A DNA stretch of 64,000 nt, from contig JAHLLQ010000004.1 in the NCBI GenBank assembly GCA_020444065.1, positions 62,001 to 126,000 of the forward strand. Direction: 5' to 3'. The notes beneath the pieces are model-generated. The model was not told where the DNA came from. It did not search any database and saw only the letters and a list, made by a program, of their open reading frames with translations. The position numbers were made by a program, and so were the translations under genes. Shown one piece after another: positions 8,960-17,526 of this stretch. The DNA comes from a bacterium. GTDB lineage: Bacteria > Sumerlaeota > Sumerlaeia > SLMS01 > JAHLLQ01. Positions within the stretch are counted from its first letter, which is position 1. Each line of letters opens with the position of its first letter.

Positions 8960-10366
8960 ATGCCGAACCGCATTCTGATCCTGGACGACGAACCGAAGAT
9001 GGGGGCCCTGCTCGCGCGATCGCTCGAGCGCGAAGGCCACGAAGTCGTCGCCTCGACCAAGCCGGCGGAGGCGCTTGAGCGTTTGAAAGCCGAGCGCTTC
9101 GATGTCCTTCTGACCGATTTGCGTATGCCCGGGATGGATGGCCTGGAAGTCCTTAACCGCACGAAGGCGATCTCGCCACAGACCGAAGTGATCCTGATGA
9201 CGGCTTACGCATCGGTCGTGACGGCGCGCGAGGCCTTAACCCGGGGGGCTGTCGATTACCTGGTCAAGCCGGTCAGCGCAGAGAACGATCTGAAGCCGCT
9301 GCTCCGCCGTCTGCTGTCTGCCGATGCGGAACCCGTCGCGGCCCCGGCAGCCTCGTCCAAGCCCGCTGCGACACCGAAGGAAGATCTCGTCATTTCCAAG
9401 AGCCCCGCCATGCGCGATGTCCTGCGCAAGTTGGACAAGATCGCGAAGTCCGACGCCTCGATTCTACTGCGCGGCGAGAGTGGTACCGGAAAAGAAGTTC
9501 TCGCCGACCAGATCCAGCGACGCAGCAAGCGGGCGAACGGCCCGTACCTGAAAGTCAACTGCGGCGCTCTGCCGGAGACGCTGCTCGAATCCGAGCTGTT
9601 TGGCCACGTGAAGGGCGCTTTCACGGGGGCCGTCGGCGATCGCGAGGGCCTCTTCGCCGCTGCCAATGGCGGGACGCTGATGCTCGATGAAATCGGCGAA
9701 GTCTCCCTGCCGCTTCAGGTCAAGCTGCTTCGCGTTTTGCAGAGCGGCGATTACCAGCGCGTCGGCGAATCGCGGGCGCTGAAGACCGACGTGCGCTTGA
9801 TCGCCGCAACCAACCGTGATCTCGAGAAGATGATCGAATCCGGCGAGTTCCGCCAGGATCTCTACTATCGCCTGAACGTGGTACCGATCTTCCTGCCTCC
9901 ACTGCGCGAGCGAAAGGAAGACCTCGAGCAACTGGTCGAGTACTTCGCAAAACGTTTCGCAGACGGCGAAGACGTGCAGTTCACCGACGACGCGTGGAAT
10001 GCGATTCTGGATTATCACTGGCCGGGAAACATCCGCGAATTGGAGAACGCCGTCGAGCACGCACTTGTTCTTGGCGAACCGGCCGGCATCGAAGTCGAAG
10101 ACCTTCCGGTTGCACTGCAGCAATACCGCCAACGCACCGGCCTGGGTGGATCGCAACCCGCGAAGGTGGGGGAGGAGACGCTCGAAGACATCGAAAAGCG
10201 TTGCCTTGTTTCTGCGCTGACGAAGACCGGTGGGAATCGCACGCGCGCAGCGGAGTTGCTCGGCATCACGCGCCGCACGCTGGGTTATCGTCTGAAGAAG
10301 TATGAGCTCGAAGACGAGGCGGATCGGATCTCGCGAAGCGGCTCCAGCGGAGGCGGTAGCGAATGA
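8960..10366 (+). CDS. NtrC-family sigma-54 response regulator
   Basis: A 468-residue regulator with the standard three parts. Residues 1-120 are a receiver with the acidic pair DDE near the start, phospho-acceptor Asp in LLTDLRMPGMDG and Lys in YLVKPVS. Residues about 145-380 are an AAA+ domain with Walker A GESGTGKE, the sigma-54 contact loop GAFTGA, Walker B LMLDEIGE and the arginine-finger region. The end is a Fis-type helix-turn-helix, GNRTRAAELLGITRRTLGYR. It activates promoters read by sigma-54 RNA polymerase after phosphorylation. No sensor kinase is next to it, so it is an orphan here. The last 4 bp overlap the acylphosphatase gene. Confidence 0.92.
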   Translation: MPNRILILDDEPKMGALLARSLEREGHEVVASTKPAEALERLKAERFDVLLTDLRMPGMDGLEVLNRTKAISPQTEVILMTAYASVVTAREALTRGAVDYLVKPVSAENDLKPLLRRLLSADAEPVAAPAASSKPAATPKEDLVISKSPAMRDVLRKLDKIAKSDASILLRGESGTGKEVLADQIQRRSKRANGPYLKVNCGALPETLLESELFGHVKGAFTGAVGDREGLFAAANGGTLMLDEIGEVSLPLQVKLLRVLQSGDYQRVGESRALKTDVRLIAATNRDLEKMIESGEFRQDLYYRLNVVPIFLPPLRERKEDLEQLVEYFAKRFADGEDVQFTDDAWNAILDYHWPGNIRELENAVEHALVLGEPAGIEVEDLPVALQQYRQRTGLGGSQPAKVGEETLEDIEKRCLVSALTKTGGNRTRAAELLGITRRTLGYRLKKYELEDEADRISRSGSSGGGSE

Positions 10367-10650
10367 CTCAGCAGCCACCGAATATCATGCACGTGATTGT
10401 CCGAGGCCGCGTCCAGGGCGTCGGATTCCGCGTGTTCGTCCTGCAGGCGGCTCGTCGTCATGGATGTACTGGCTGGGTGCGCAATGAATACGACGGCAGC
10501 GTCGAAGTCCACGCCGAAGGTTCCGAGCAGATGCTGGATGAACTGCTGACGGAGATCAACAAAGGCCCCGTCCTGTCTCACGTCGACGACATGGACGTCG
10601 AATGGCTGACCAGCGATCACGAATTCGATCGCTTCCGGATCGTGCGGTAG
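10363..10650 (+). CDS. acylphosphatase
   Basis: A 95-residue protein with the two acylphosphatase signatures: RVQGVGFRVF near residue 18, whose Arg binds the phosphate, and GWVRNEYDGSVEV near residue 38, whose Asn positions the water. It hydrolyses acyl phosphates such as acetyl or carbamoyl phosphate. The start overlaps the stop of the NtrC-type regulator (ATGA), so the two are co-translated. A link between acyl phosphate levels and response-regulator phosphorylation is possible, but this is inference from position only. Confidence 0.9.
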   Translation: MTQQPPNIMHVIVRGRVQGVGFRVFVLQAARRHGCTGWVRNEYDGSVEVHAEGSEQMLDELLTEINKGPVLSHVDDMDVEWLTSDHEFDRFRIVR

Positions 10651-10670
10651 TTCTGCTTTTCCCGGACCCC

Positions 10671-11069
10671 TCAATCTGCCAAGCGACAATTCTCTTCAAA
10701 GAATCGAGCGACATCGTTCTTCTGAAGCTCGCCTCTTGCGACTCCCCAAACCAACTCCTCAAATTCCTCTTCGTCGGCTTCCAGGATCATTCCGTTCAGC
10801 GATAGGAATACGAAGGAACACACGGCGCCGGTTCTCTTGTTCCCATCGATGAAGGGATGATTCGCGACCAAGTGGAACAAGTACGCAGCAGCCATTTCGA
10901 AGACCGATGCATGCAAAGGCGTTCCATCAAATGTGGCCCGAGGCTGCGAAACTGCAGACAGAAGTAGCGATTCATCACGAAGGCCCCCGTCTCCTCCATA
11001 TCGACGAATTTGATCGGCATGAATTTCCAGGACATCATCAACTGTCAAGAATATCAGATCAGGCATCAC
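10671..11069 (-). CDS. doc: Doc/Fic-family toxin
   Basis: A 132-residue protein of the death-on-curing family. The Fic motif HPFIDGNKRTG at about residues 71-81 is intact, with the catalytic His, Asp, Asn and Lys-Arg of Doc-type enzymes; an upstream GGLRDESLLLSAVSQP segment is typical of the family. P1 Doc phosphorylates EF-Tu and stops translation, and that activity is the likely one here. The start overlaps the stop of the antitoxin gene by 4 bp, the usual antitoxin-first order. The gene converges on acyP with a 20 bp gap. Confidence 0.9.
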   Translation of the reverse strand: MMPDLIFLTVDDVLEIHADQIRRYGGDGGLRDESLLLSAVSQPRATFDGTPLHASVFEMAAAYLFHLVANHPFIDGNKRTGAVCSFVFLSLNGMILEADEEEFEELVWGVARGELQKNDVARFFEENCRLAD

Positions 11070-11305
11070 TTGGCGAGATTCTTTAGGGCTTTGCCATACC
11101 GCTTGTTGGCATCTTCGATGGCGGCCCGCACCTTCTTCTTGTGCGCTTCGGCTTCCCTCTTGTTGCGGCGTGGTGATACGATGAGACTGTTCCCATCGGT
11201 CATCAGCTCGAGCTCGGTTTCGGAATCGATGTTGAGAAGATCGAGAATCGGGCGATCGATGATGAGGGCCATACTATTCCCATGGCGGGTCAAAGTCTTA
11301 ATCAT
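11066..11305 (-). CDS. AbrB/MazE-type antitoxin
   Basis: A 79-residue antitoxin. Residues 1-50 (TLTRHGNSMALIIDRPIL then a short beta part with LIVSPRR) form the swapped-hairpin SpoVT/AbrB DNA-binding domain of MazE-like antitoxins; the basic, Lys-rich C-terminal helix is the likely toxin-binding part. I chose the ATG at 11305 because GGAG lies just before it and the domain begins there. It overlaps doc by 4 bp and is preceded by a palindrome at 11329-11347. Doc is usually paired with Phd, but AbrB-type partners are known. Confidence 0.85.
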   Translation of the reverse strand: MIKTLTRHGNSMALIIDRPILDLLNIDSETELELMTDGNSLIVSPRRNKREAEAHKKKVRAAIEDANKRYGKALKNLAK

Positions 11306-11328
11306 GGCTGAGCTCCTTGAGTAGCTTC

Positions 11329-11347
11329 GGATATACAATGTGTATCC
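11329..11347 (-). promoter_or_regulatory. palindromic operator/promoter of the toxin-antitoxin module
   Basis: A 19 bp near-perfect palindrome (GGATATACA, one centre base, TGTGTATCC; 8 of 9 pairs match) lies 24 bp upstream of the antitoxin start. A TTGACC -35 like element on the minus strand at about 11358-11363 would put the -10 inside the palindrome. The layout fits autorepression by the antitoxin. Confidence 0.55.
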
Positions 11348-11395
11348 TTTGGCCCAAGGTCAAACGGAATCAGGCAGGAGGCTTGAGTCTTTTCT

Positions 11396-12394
11396 TCAAT
11401 CCCGCCGCGCAACCCAGCCTTGATACCCCAGCGCCTCCACCGTGTGCGCCACTTGTTCGACGGCTTCGTTTGGGCAGAGGATCACGCGCAGCCACGGCAG
11501 CATTGCCGCGACCGCAGCGCGCAGGCGAAATGGTTTGCGGCGCAGGGCTTCGACATCCCAATCGAGCACCACGCCCCACTCGGCGGGAGGCAAATGATGC
11601 AGGTTCGTAAAGAGCGTTGCCAGTTCCGCATCCGACCACTCGCGCATCGTGAATCTCGCACAGACACCCCGATTGGCGATGCGCAATTTCGGAAGCCAAT
11701 GTTTGCGTAGTGATGCGATGCTCGCGGCTGCACCGGCACTGGATAGATCGAGTTCCACCGCCAGGTTGTGCGGATTCACATGGGTCAGGTTTTTCTGCAC
11801 CGTTCGATCCATCAGGTACGTATCGATTGTCGCGGGATCCAGATCGATCAGCATCGCAGCCACGGCCTGGTTGTGCTTCGAGGCCTGCTGCCCCAACTCG
11901 CGAGCATGAGACTCCGACAAGTGACAAGGATTCGTCCCGAGCACAATGTCTCCCGGCGCGCGACGCAGCAGTTCGGGGACAAACGTCGCGTCGCCCCGCA
12001 GGTCGACGACATGCCCGCGGCGCCCGGGTGACGGCAGTGCACGACGCGGATAGAATTGCGGAACATGGGGCTGATCGGGGGCGTGCACATGGCTGCGCCG
12101 GAAAGGCGGCTGCGCTTCATCGCGCATCCACAGGATCACGCAGGGCTCGAGGACTTCCGGCAGCGAATGCTCGACGCCGGTCTCGACCACGATCGCTTCG
12201 CCGGCTTCCACTTCGATCGTTTCGCCGCCCATCTCCCAGAGGATCTTGCCCTCCAGCACGAAGAGGTACTCGGCAGAATCGTGGAAGTGCTTCTCGATGC
12301 TCTCGCCGGCCTCGTGCAGGCCGAGCCCGACCTCCGCGATCACCGACCACGCCGGACGCATCTTCTCGAACTGCTCGATGGGGAACACACCCAC
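11396..12394 (-). CDS. cupin-domain protein with an unassigned C-terminal domain
   Basis: A 332-residue soluble protein. Residues about 28-95 form a small cupin barrel: EKHFHDSAEYLFVLEGK holds the first metal-binding motif (H-x-H and E), and VEAGEAIVVETGVEH the glycine turn and second His. Cupins of this kind bind a small ligand or metal. The remaining 230 residues do not match a family I know; they include DIVLGTNPCHL, LTHVNPHNL and a C-terminal repeat of hydrophobic strand/helix units that might be a TIM-barrel-like fold, which is a guess. No signal peptide. The same-strand DHS-like gene lies 66 bp upstream. Confidence 0.6.
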   Translation of the reverse strand: MGVFPIEQFEKMRPAWSVIAEVGLGLHEAGESIEKHFHDSAEYLFVLEGKILWEMGGETIEVEAGEAIVVETGVEHSLPEVLEPCVILWMRDEAQPPFRRSHVHAPDQPHVPQFYPRRALPSPGRRGHVVDLRGDATFVPELLRRAPGDIVLGTNPCHLSESHARELGQQASKHNQAVAAMLIDLDPATIDTYLMDRTVQKNLTHVNPHNLAVELDLSSAGAAASIASLRKHWLPKLRIANRGVCARFTMREWSDAELATLFTNLHHLPPAEWGVVLDWDVEALRRKPFRLRAAVAAMLPWLRVILCPNEAVEQVAHTVEALGYQGWVARRD

Positions 12395-12459
12395 TGTCAG
12401 TTCCGCCTTTCCTCAGCTTGCGACTGCGAACACGCGCTCGCCTTGGTTCTTCCGAATGC

Positions 12460-13422
12460 CTATTCGGCCTTTGCCAGTTCTTCCTGCACCGCCGCAAACA
12501 GCAGCGGGATCATGATCTCGTGGTGACCGGTCAGCGAATAACCCCGCCCGCCGCCAGTGCGAGTCGGTCGCGCCACGACATTCGTGTTCGCGCGATAGTG
12601 CTGGATCATATCGAAGTTCACGGCGGTGAAGTTCTCGATTCGCGCGCCGAGGTTTCGCGCAACGGTCAGGGCCTTCAGGAAAACCTCCGGCAGCAAAACC
12701 GCTGAGCCCAGATTCACCACCACGCCGCCGTCGTCCAACTCAGACAATTGCCCGGCCAGGAGCCGGAAGTCGCGCATCGACATCTCGCCCATCAGGGCGC
12801 CGTCCGCACTGGGTTGCTGGTGGATGATGTCCGTTCCGATTCCGATGTGGAGTGTCGCCGGGATCTTCGCTTCGTAGCAGGCCTGCAGCAGCGAAAGCTC
12901 GCCGTGCGGGGCGTCGGACTTGGCGATGGCGCGGCCGATCGCTTCACCGGCTCCGACGCCGTCGGCTTTGCCAGCCCGCAGCGCACCGAAAATGCCCTCG
13001 GCCGTTTCGCGCACCATGCCGAAGCTGCCGTCCGCCAGGCCCGTCTCGACGTCTTCGCTCGTATGCCCGAAGTTCGCGAGTTCGAAGTCGTGAATCCCGC
13101 CAGCGCCGTTCAGGCAAAGCGTTGTGATCCAGCCGCGACGGATCATCTCCGTCAGGATCGGTGACAGCCCGCATTTGATCGGGTGCGCGCCCATCATCCA
13201 GACGATCGCGCGCCCGCGGCGATGCGCATCGGCCAGCGCGCGCGCCACGGCCAGCAAGTCCGCCGCCTTGAGAATGTTCGGCAGCGTCGCCAGGAACTCC
13301 GCCATGGTCGCGCCGGCCGGCGGGACGCTGCCCAGCAGTTCCGGGCGCACCTTGCTGGGGCGATCCTTGATCGACAGGATCTGAACGCGTTTCAAGTCTG
13401 ACGGGGGTTGGCGCTTTGCCAT
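12460..13422 (-). CDS. deoxyhypusine-synthase-like (DHS-fold) protein
   Basis: A 320-residue soluble protein. The segments VWMMGAHPIKCGLSPIL, TTLCLNGAGGIHDFEL and HIGIGTDIIHQQPSADGA recall the NAD-binding Rossmann-like fold of deoxyhypusine synthase, where a conserved TxAGGxExD motif sits at the active site. The classical lysine (in the WKNAKE-like segment) is not evident, so hypusine formation is not claimed. DHS-like proteins of unknown or homospermidine-related function occur in bacteria. It is followed 66 bp downstream by the cupin gene. The assignment is by resemblance only. Confidence 0.5.
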   Translation of the reverse strand: MAKRQPPSDLKRVQILSIKDRPSKVRPELLGSVPPAGATMAEFLATLPNILKAADLLAVARALADAHRRGRAIVWMMGAHPIKCGLSPILTEMIRRGWITTLCLNGAGGIHDFELANFGHTSEDVETGLADGSFGMVRETAEGIFGALRAGKADGVGAGEAIGRAIAKSDAPHGELSLLQACYEAKIPATLHIGIGTDIIHQQPSADGALMGEMSMRDFRLLAGQLSELDDGGVVVNLGSAVLLPEVFLKALTVARNLGARIENFTAVNFDMIQHYRANTNVVARPTRTGGGRGYSLTGHHEIMIPLLFAAVQEELAKAE

Positions 13423-13531
13423 GCGGCGGTCGCTCCTCGGCGAGTGTTACCCGATGCCACCATGGACGGCGGAATGGGCCAAGGAGAGATTGCGGGTCTG
13501 TGTGGGTTCTGGATGTTCCGAGGGGGGAGAG

Positions 13532-14776
13532 TTATCGCGAGGCAACCGACGCGCGGGCCGTGCGGAACGCCGGGTCCGTCGTCTGGAAGTAGCTGACGAT
13601 CGCGTCGTACATGTGCCGCGCCACGCGATCCTGGAAGGTGCTGCTCGCCAGTTGGCGAACCTCGGTCGGGTGCGTAATGAACCCGACTTCCAGCAGCACC
13701 GACGGCATGTTGTAGTTCTCCAGCACCTTGAACCGTGCGCTCTTAATCCCGCGGTAGTGCGACTTGAAGTACGAATCGCGCATGAACGCCGTTTCGAGCG
13801 CCTTCGCCGCGCGCTCCGATTCCAGCGCCTGCATCTCCAGCGCATCGCGCATCATCTGGTTCAGCACCGGCATCGCGCGATCGCTGGCGTTCGACAGATC
13901 GCCGCCGCCCTCCTCGTTTTCCAACTCCGCCAGGTACTTCGTCGCGGCTCGATCCGCCGGCTTCGAACTCCACGTCCAAAGCTCAAATCCGCGTGCTGTC
14001 TTCGCGGCCGATTTGCCGCTGACTGCGTTCATGTGGATGGAGAGGAAGAGGTCGCCGCTGAAATGCTCTGCGCGGCGCGTGCGCTCGCGCAGCCCGACGT
14101 ACACGTCGCTCTTGCGCGTCAATTGCGGGACGAACATCGGATCCGCCGCCAGCAACCGCTCCAGTTTCTGCGCGATCGGCAGCGTCACCTCCGCCTCGGA
14201 AATCGTGCGGCCGTTGATCTTCCCCAGGCCTCCGCGGTGCTTCCCGCCGTGCCCCGGATCGATCACGATCACACGGGGGTGGAAGGCCCCCGCGGGAAGA
14301 GTCGGAGCAACCGGCGCCGGAGTCGCCTGCGGCCGAGGCGCCGACCAGTCCGGCAGCGCTGGCGTCTTGCCGTCGTCCTCGTACAGATCCACCACCAAGC
14401 GCCATGGATCCTCGATCGTGTCCGTCACCACACGAACGGGCTTAGCCGTGCGCAGATGAACGTAACAGACCGATCCGTCCGGGCGGAACTCCAGCAGATT
14501 GTCGATCACCAGTCCCAACTCGCCGGCCACCTCGATCTGAGACGGCGCCGAGCCGACCCCAGAAACCTCGATAGTCACGGTCTCGCTGTCGCTGGAGGCA
14601 TTGATGATCCGGAACGACGGCCGCGCATCCAGTTCCACGACGCACCGCACATGATCATCCGCATGGCGCGCCAGACGTACATCCTTCACGCCCCCGGCCC
14701 ACGCGGGAACCACCGCCGTCGCCAAAACGGCCAGCACCAACACCCATGTCTGCAGGAAGTGCTTCTTCACATTCAC
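13532..14776 (-). CDS. N-acetylmuramoyl-L-alanine amidase, AmiC type
   Basis: A 414-residue periplasmic enzyme that cleaves the amide bond between N-acetylmuramate and the stem peptide during cell division and turnover. It has a signal peptide (residues 1-27, cut after PAWA), an N-terminal AMIN-like beta domain (about 30-135), a Pro/Ala-rich linker (about 140-165) and an Amidase_3 catalytic domain from 166. The zinc site motifs are visible: VIDPGHGG (His), ISEAEV (Glu), SIHMNAV (His) and the catalytic Glu in SVLLEVGF. An insertion around NEEGGGDLSNASDRAM is the usual place of the regulatory helix in AmiA-C. Confidence 0.92.
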   Translation of the reverse strand: MNVKKHFLQTWVLVLAVLATAVVPAWAGGVKDVRLARHADDHVRCVVELDARPSFRIINASSDSETVTIEVSGVGSAPSQIEVAGELGLVIDNLLEFRPDGSVCYVHLRTAKPVRVVTDTIEDPWRLVVDLYEDDGKTPALPDWSAPRPQATPAPVAPTLPAGAFHPRVIVIDPGHGGKHRGGLGKINGRTISEAEVTLPIAQKLERLLAADPMFVPQLTRKSDVYVGLRERTRRAEHFSGDLFLSIHMNAVSGKSAAKTARGFELWTWSSKPADRAATKYLAELENEEGGGDLSNASDRAMPVLNQMMRDALEMQALESERAAKALETAFMRDSYFKSHYRGIKSARFKVLENYNMPSVLLEVGFITHPTEVRQLASSTFQDRVARHMYDAIVSYFQTTDPAFRTARASVASR

Positions 14777-14894
14777 CCCCGAACGCCGAAGGCGGCAGTC
14801 CTGCCATTCACCCTGAAGGACAACCGGGAAACAACGTCAAGAGCGAAGGTGAGACATCAAAGAAACCACGAAGCTTCTTCATCCAGCGGGATTT

Positions 14895-16082
14895 CTATAT
14901 TGTCACCACAAGATCTCCTTGCCCTGCACGTTCCTTGAGCATCGGCGGGAGATCCTCCACCGCATCGCATCCAGTAAGATCCAGATTCCGCAGGGAGCTC
15001 AGTTCGCACAGTGGCGTCAAATCCTGAACGCCCTTGCATCCCCTGAGTGAAATCTCGCTCAGATGCTCCAACTCCACAAGGGGCCCCAAATCACGAATGG
15101 CAACACAGCCGGCGAGGATGAGAGTTCCCAGTGATCTCAGTCCATGCGAGAATCTCAAGTCTTGAACGCTCGTGCAGCCTCCGAGGTTCAATACTCTCAG
15201 CGATTCAAGTGAAGATAGTGGCTCCAGATCTTGCGCCTGCCTGCAACCCCGGAGACTCAATTCTTCAAGCGATTTAAGTTCCGCCAAGGCTCGAAAGTCC
15301 TGTAAACTGGTGCAGCTTCCAATGTTCAGGAATACCAGCGATTCCAGTGCCGCGAGGGGGCCCAGGTTTCCTACCCCAGTGCAGCCTCTCAGGCTCAGCC
15401 AAACGAGGGAAGTCAGTTCCTTGAAAGGGTTCAGCGACCTAATGCCTGTGCAGTCGCTGAGGTCGAGCCACTCCAGTGACTTGAGTCCAGCGAGCGGGCT
15501 CAAATCCTGAACGCTTGTGCAGCCAACGAGGCTTAGTCTTTCCAGTGAATTCAACTCTTCCAGTGGCCACAATTCCTGTATTTTCGTGCATGCGCGGAGA
15601 TCGAGGGTTCTGAGTGAAGTCGCTCCCATCAGAGGATCGAGCTTGCCTAGGAGTCTACACTCCGAGGCGTCCAGGGTCTGCAAGGCAGGCAATTGCTTCA
15701 GGGGTTCGATCGTTGTAACATCCGGTGGGAGGGCAAGCTCTTGGATCTGCTCAAGATCCTGCGATATCACCGGATCCCCGACTGGTTTCATGAGAGCCTT
15801 TCTGAACACCTCCTTGAAGATTTGCTCCTGTTCAGGGTCCAAGTCCCGTCGATGCTGATCAACTCGGGCCTGTTGGAGTTCAAGGGCATCTCTCAAATCG
15901 AGAGTGTGGTAAAGGAGCATAGTCAATCTGTCCACCCGCGGGGAGACGGTTTCGTTCTTTCGATCAGCCAGCCAATCTCCAACATGTGGCGGCCTGTCCA
16001 AGATCGCCTTTAGTTTGCTTGGATAGACTGCATCTGTGCGCCGACCCTTGACGTTTGCGGGCTCAGTATCTCTCTTCTTCAT
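14895..16082 (-). CDS. leucine-rich repeat protein
   Basis: A 395-residue soluble protein. Residues 1-105 are a charged helical domain of unknown type. From about 105 to 385 there are roughly twelve leucine-rich repeats with a 23-residue period, consensus SLxxLxLxGCTxVxDLxPLxxL; the repeats are visible as 69 bp units in the DNA. The repeat type is the cysteine-containing, F-box/BspA-like class. LRR arrays bind proteins. The start overlaps the KAP NTPase stop by one base (TGATG), so the two are co-translated and probably work together. No signal peptide, so it is cytoplasmic. Possible sensor for the NTPase. Confidence 0.8.
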   Translation of the reverse strand: MKKRDTEPANVKGRRTDAVYPSKLKAILDRPPHVGDWLADRKNETVSPRVDRLTMLLYHTLDLRDALELQQARVDQHRRDLDPEQEQIFKEVFRKALMKPVGDPVISQDLEQIQELALPPDVTTIEPLKQLPALQTLDASECRLLGKLDPLMGATSLRTLDLRACTKIQELWPLEELNSLERLSLVGCTSVQDLSPLAGLKSLEWLDLSDCTGIRSLNPFKELTSLVWLSLRGCTGVGNLGPLAALESLVFLNIGSCTSLQDFRALAELKSLEELSLRGCRQAQDLEPLSSLESLRVLNLGGCTSVQDLRFSHGLRSLGTLILAGCVAIRDLGPLVELEHLSEISLRGCKGVQDLTPLCELSSLRNLDLTGCDAVEDLPPMLKERAGQGDLVVTI

Positions 16083-17404
16083 CAGTATTCCTCCGAGTCC
16101 CTCACGGGATCATCCAACTTCTCCTCCCGATTCCATGGCGCCACATCGACCAGAAAGTCCTCCGCTGTTGTGAAGGCATGGCCTTCGCCTCCAAGAAACT
16201 GGATTAGCTTAATCTTCATCAAAAGAGCCTCCCGGACTTGCTCTTCTGGAAGATGCGGGACCTTATTCCCGAACAGGTACGCCTCCATGATCTCGCCATC
16301 ATCGGCTATGCCAAACTCCTGAAGCTCTGTCAGCGTCTGCTCAAGTAGATCGGGCACCAGTTCGATCATGGACTTCTCCATCTCATAGAAGAGCAGAAAT
16401 CTCTTCAATCGCCGCGGATTGTGTTCAGCAAAGGAGCGCAACATGTCCCAACAGAGTTGATTCTCGACGTATTTCTCACATCCCAGTGAAAGCAGTAAGT
16501 GCCTGAAACTGCCCGCGGATACCGGCGGCAGACGGAGCGGTATCTGGACAATCTTCTCCAGATAGACTTGCGCGCCATCATCGCTGACGCCCATTTTCTC
16601 GACGAGACACTCACGAATCCGCCTCGGAGAACATCCCAAGACGTAAATACACTTGTCATTCATTAGGTGGAGTTTGAGAGCTTCCAGGATCTTCACAACG
16701 TACTCGGCCTCACATCGGTCGAGGTCATCGATGAAGATCACGAGTCGATCAGCGCCGACGATGCTCCCAATCAAATCTTCGATGGTCTTTCCGAATGAGC
16801 GATCAAAATCGGCGAAGGCATCCATTACCTCCTTCGCCTTTGTGCCTGCTTGATCCGCGAGGGCACTGAACCAATCTGGCCCTGCAAGCTTTGCCACACC
16901 AAGGCTTGCCTTGCTTAGAATTCGAATGCGGGGGTCCTCCACAAAGTCTCGGAATTTGCCACCGATCTTCGACCATGCGCTTGGTAGCTGGACCCGAATC
17001 GCGTCAAGAAGAGGGAAGATGGGCTCCTCTTCAAACTGGTGCTTCCAAGGATTGAAGAACACGGATGGAATATTGAATGGCTCCCTCGCATCTTCCTTCT
17101 GCATCTTCCGGACGAAGCGTTCGATCGTTGCTTTCGATTCTCTCCAACGTTTGCCGCCTTCATCCGATGTGAAGAGTCTATCTCCCTCCGCCAGATACTT
17201 GTCTCGCTCTTCCGCATCCAGCAGGCGCCCGAGGATCTTCATGAAGCTGGTCTTGCCCTCGCCCCAGTCGCCGTGGATGCCGACGACGAGCGGCGGCTGG
17301 GCGGTGGCGATCACTTCGGCTAGCGAAAGGAGTTGAATCTCGCGTCCCAGCGCATCGAACCCGACCGGTTCATCGCTGCGCGACAGCGGCTTGTTCGTGG
17401 GCAT
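16082..17404 (-). CDS. KAP-family P-loop NTPase
   Basis: A 440-residue NTPase. Walker A is GDWGEGKTS at about 45-53, the KAP marker FFNPWKH at 116-122, and Walker B LVIFIDDLDRCE at 221-232. KAP NTPases are STAND-related, and bacterial members include phage-exclusion proteins such as PifA. Most KAP proteins carry membrane helices between the Walker motifs; none is seen here, so this one is probably soluble. It is co-translated with the LRR gene and divergent from a NERD-domain gene, separated by about 120 bp. A role in defence or stress sensing is inferred from family and context, not shown. Confidence 0.88.
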   Translation of the reverse strand: MPTNKPLSRSDEPVGFDALGREIQLLSLAEVIATAQPPLVVGIHGDWGEGKTSFMKILGRLLDAEERDKYLAEGDRLFTSDEGGKRWRESKATIERFVRKMQKEDAREPFNIPSVFFNPWKHQFEEEPIFPLLDAIRVQLPSAWSKIGGKFRDFVEDPRIRILSKASLGVAKLAGPDWFSALADQAGTKAKEVMDAFADFDRSFGKTIEDLIGSIVGADRLVIFIDDLDRCEAEYVVKILEALKLHLMNDKCIYVLGCSPRRIRECLVEKMGVSDDGAQVYLEKIVQIPLRLPPVSAGSFRHLLLSLGCEKYVENQLCWDMLRSFAEHNPRRLKRFLLFYEMEKSMIELVPDLLEQTLTELQEFGIADDGEIMEAYLFGNKVPHLPEEQVREALLMKIKLIQFLGGEGHAFTTAEDFLVDVAPWNREEKLDDPVRDSEEY

Positions 17405-17526
17405 TCGGCAAACTCCCTGACCCCAAGGGCATCAGTGGTATTGCTAATCGGACGACATTGATGCAATCTGGATACCGAGCGGTTGATGAGGTGTCAAGTC
17501 GCACCCCGGAGGAGGTGTCTCAGACA

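Noticed and set aside
14930-15770. 69 bp tandem repeats considered as a CRISPR or satellite array
   Set aside because: They code in phase for 23-residue leucine-rich repeats; units are degenerate and there are no spacers.
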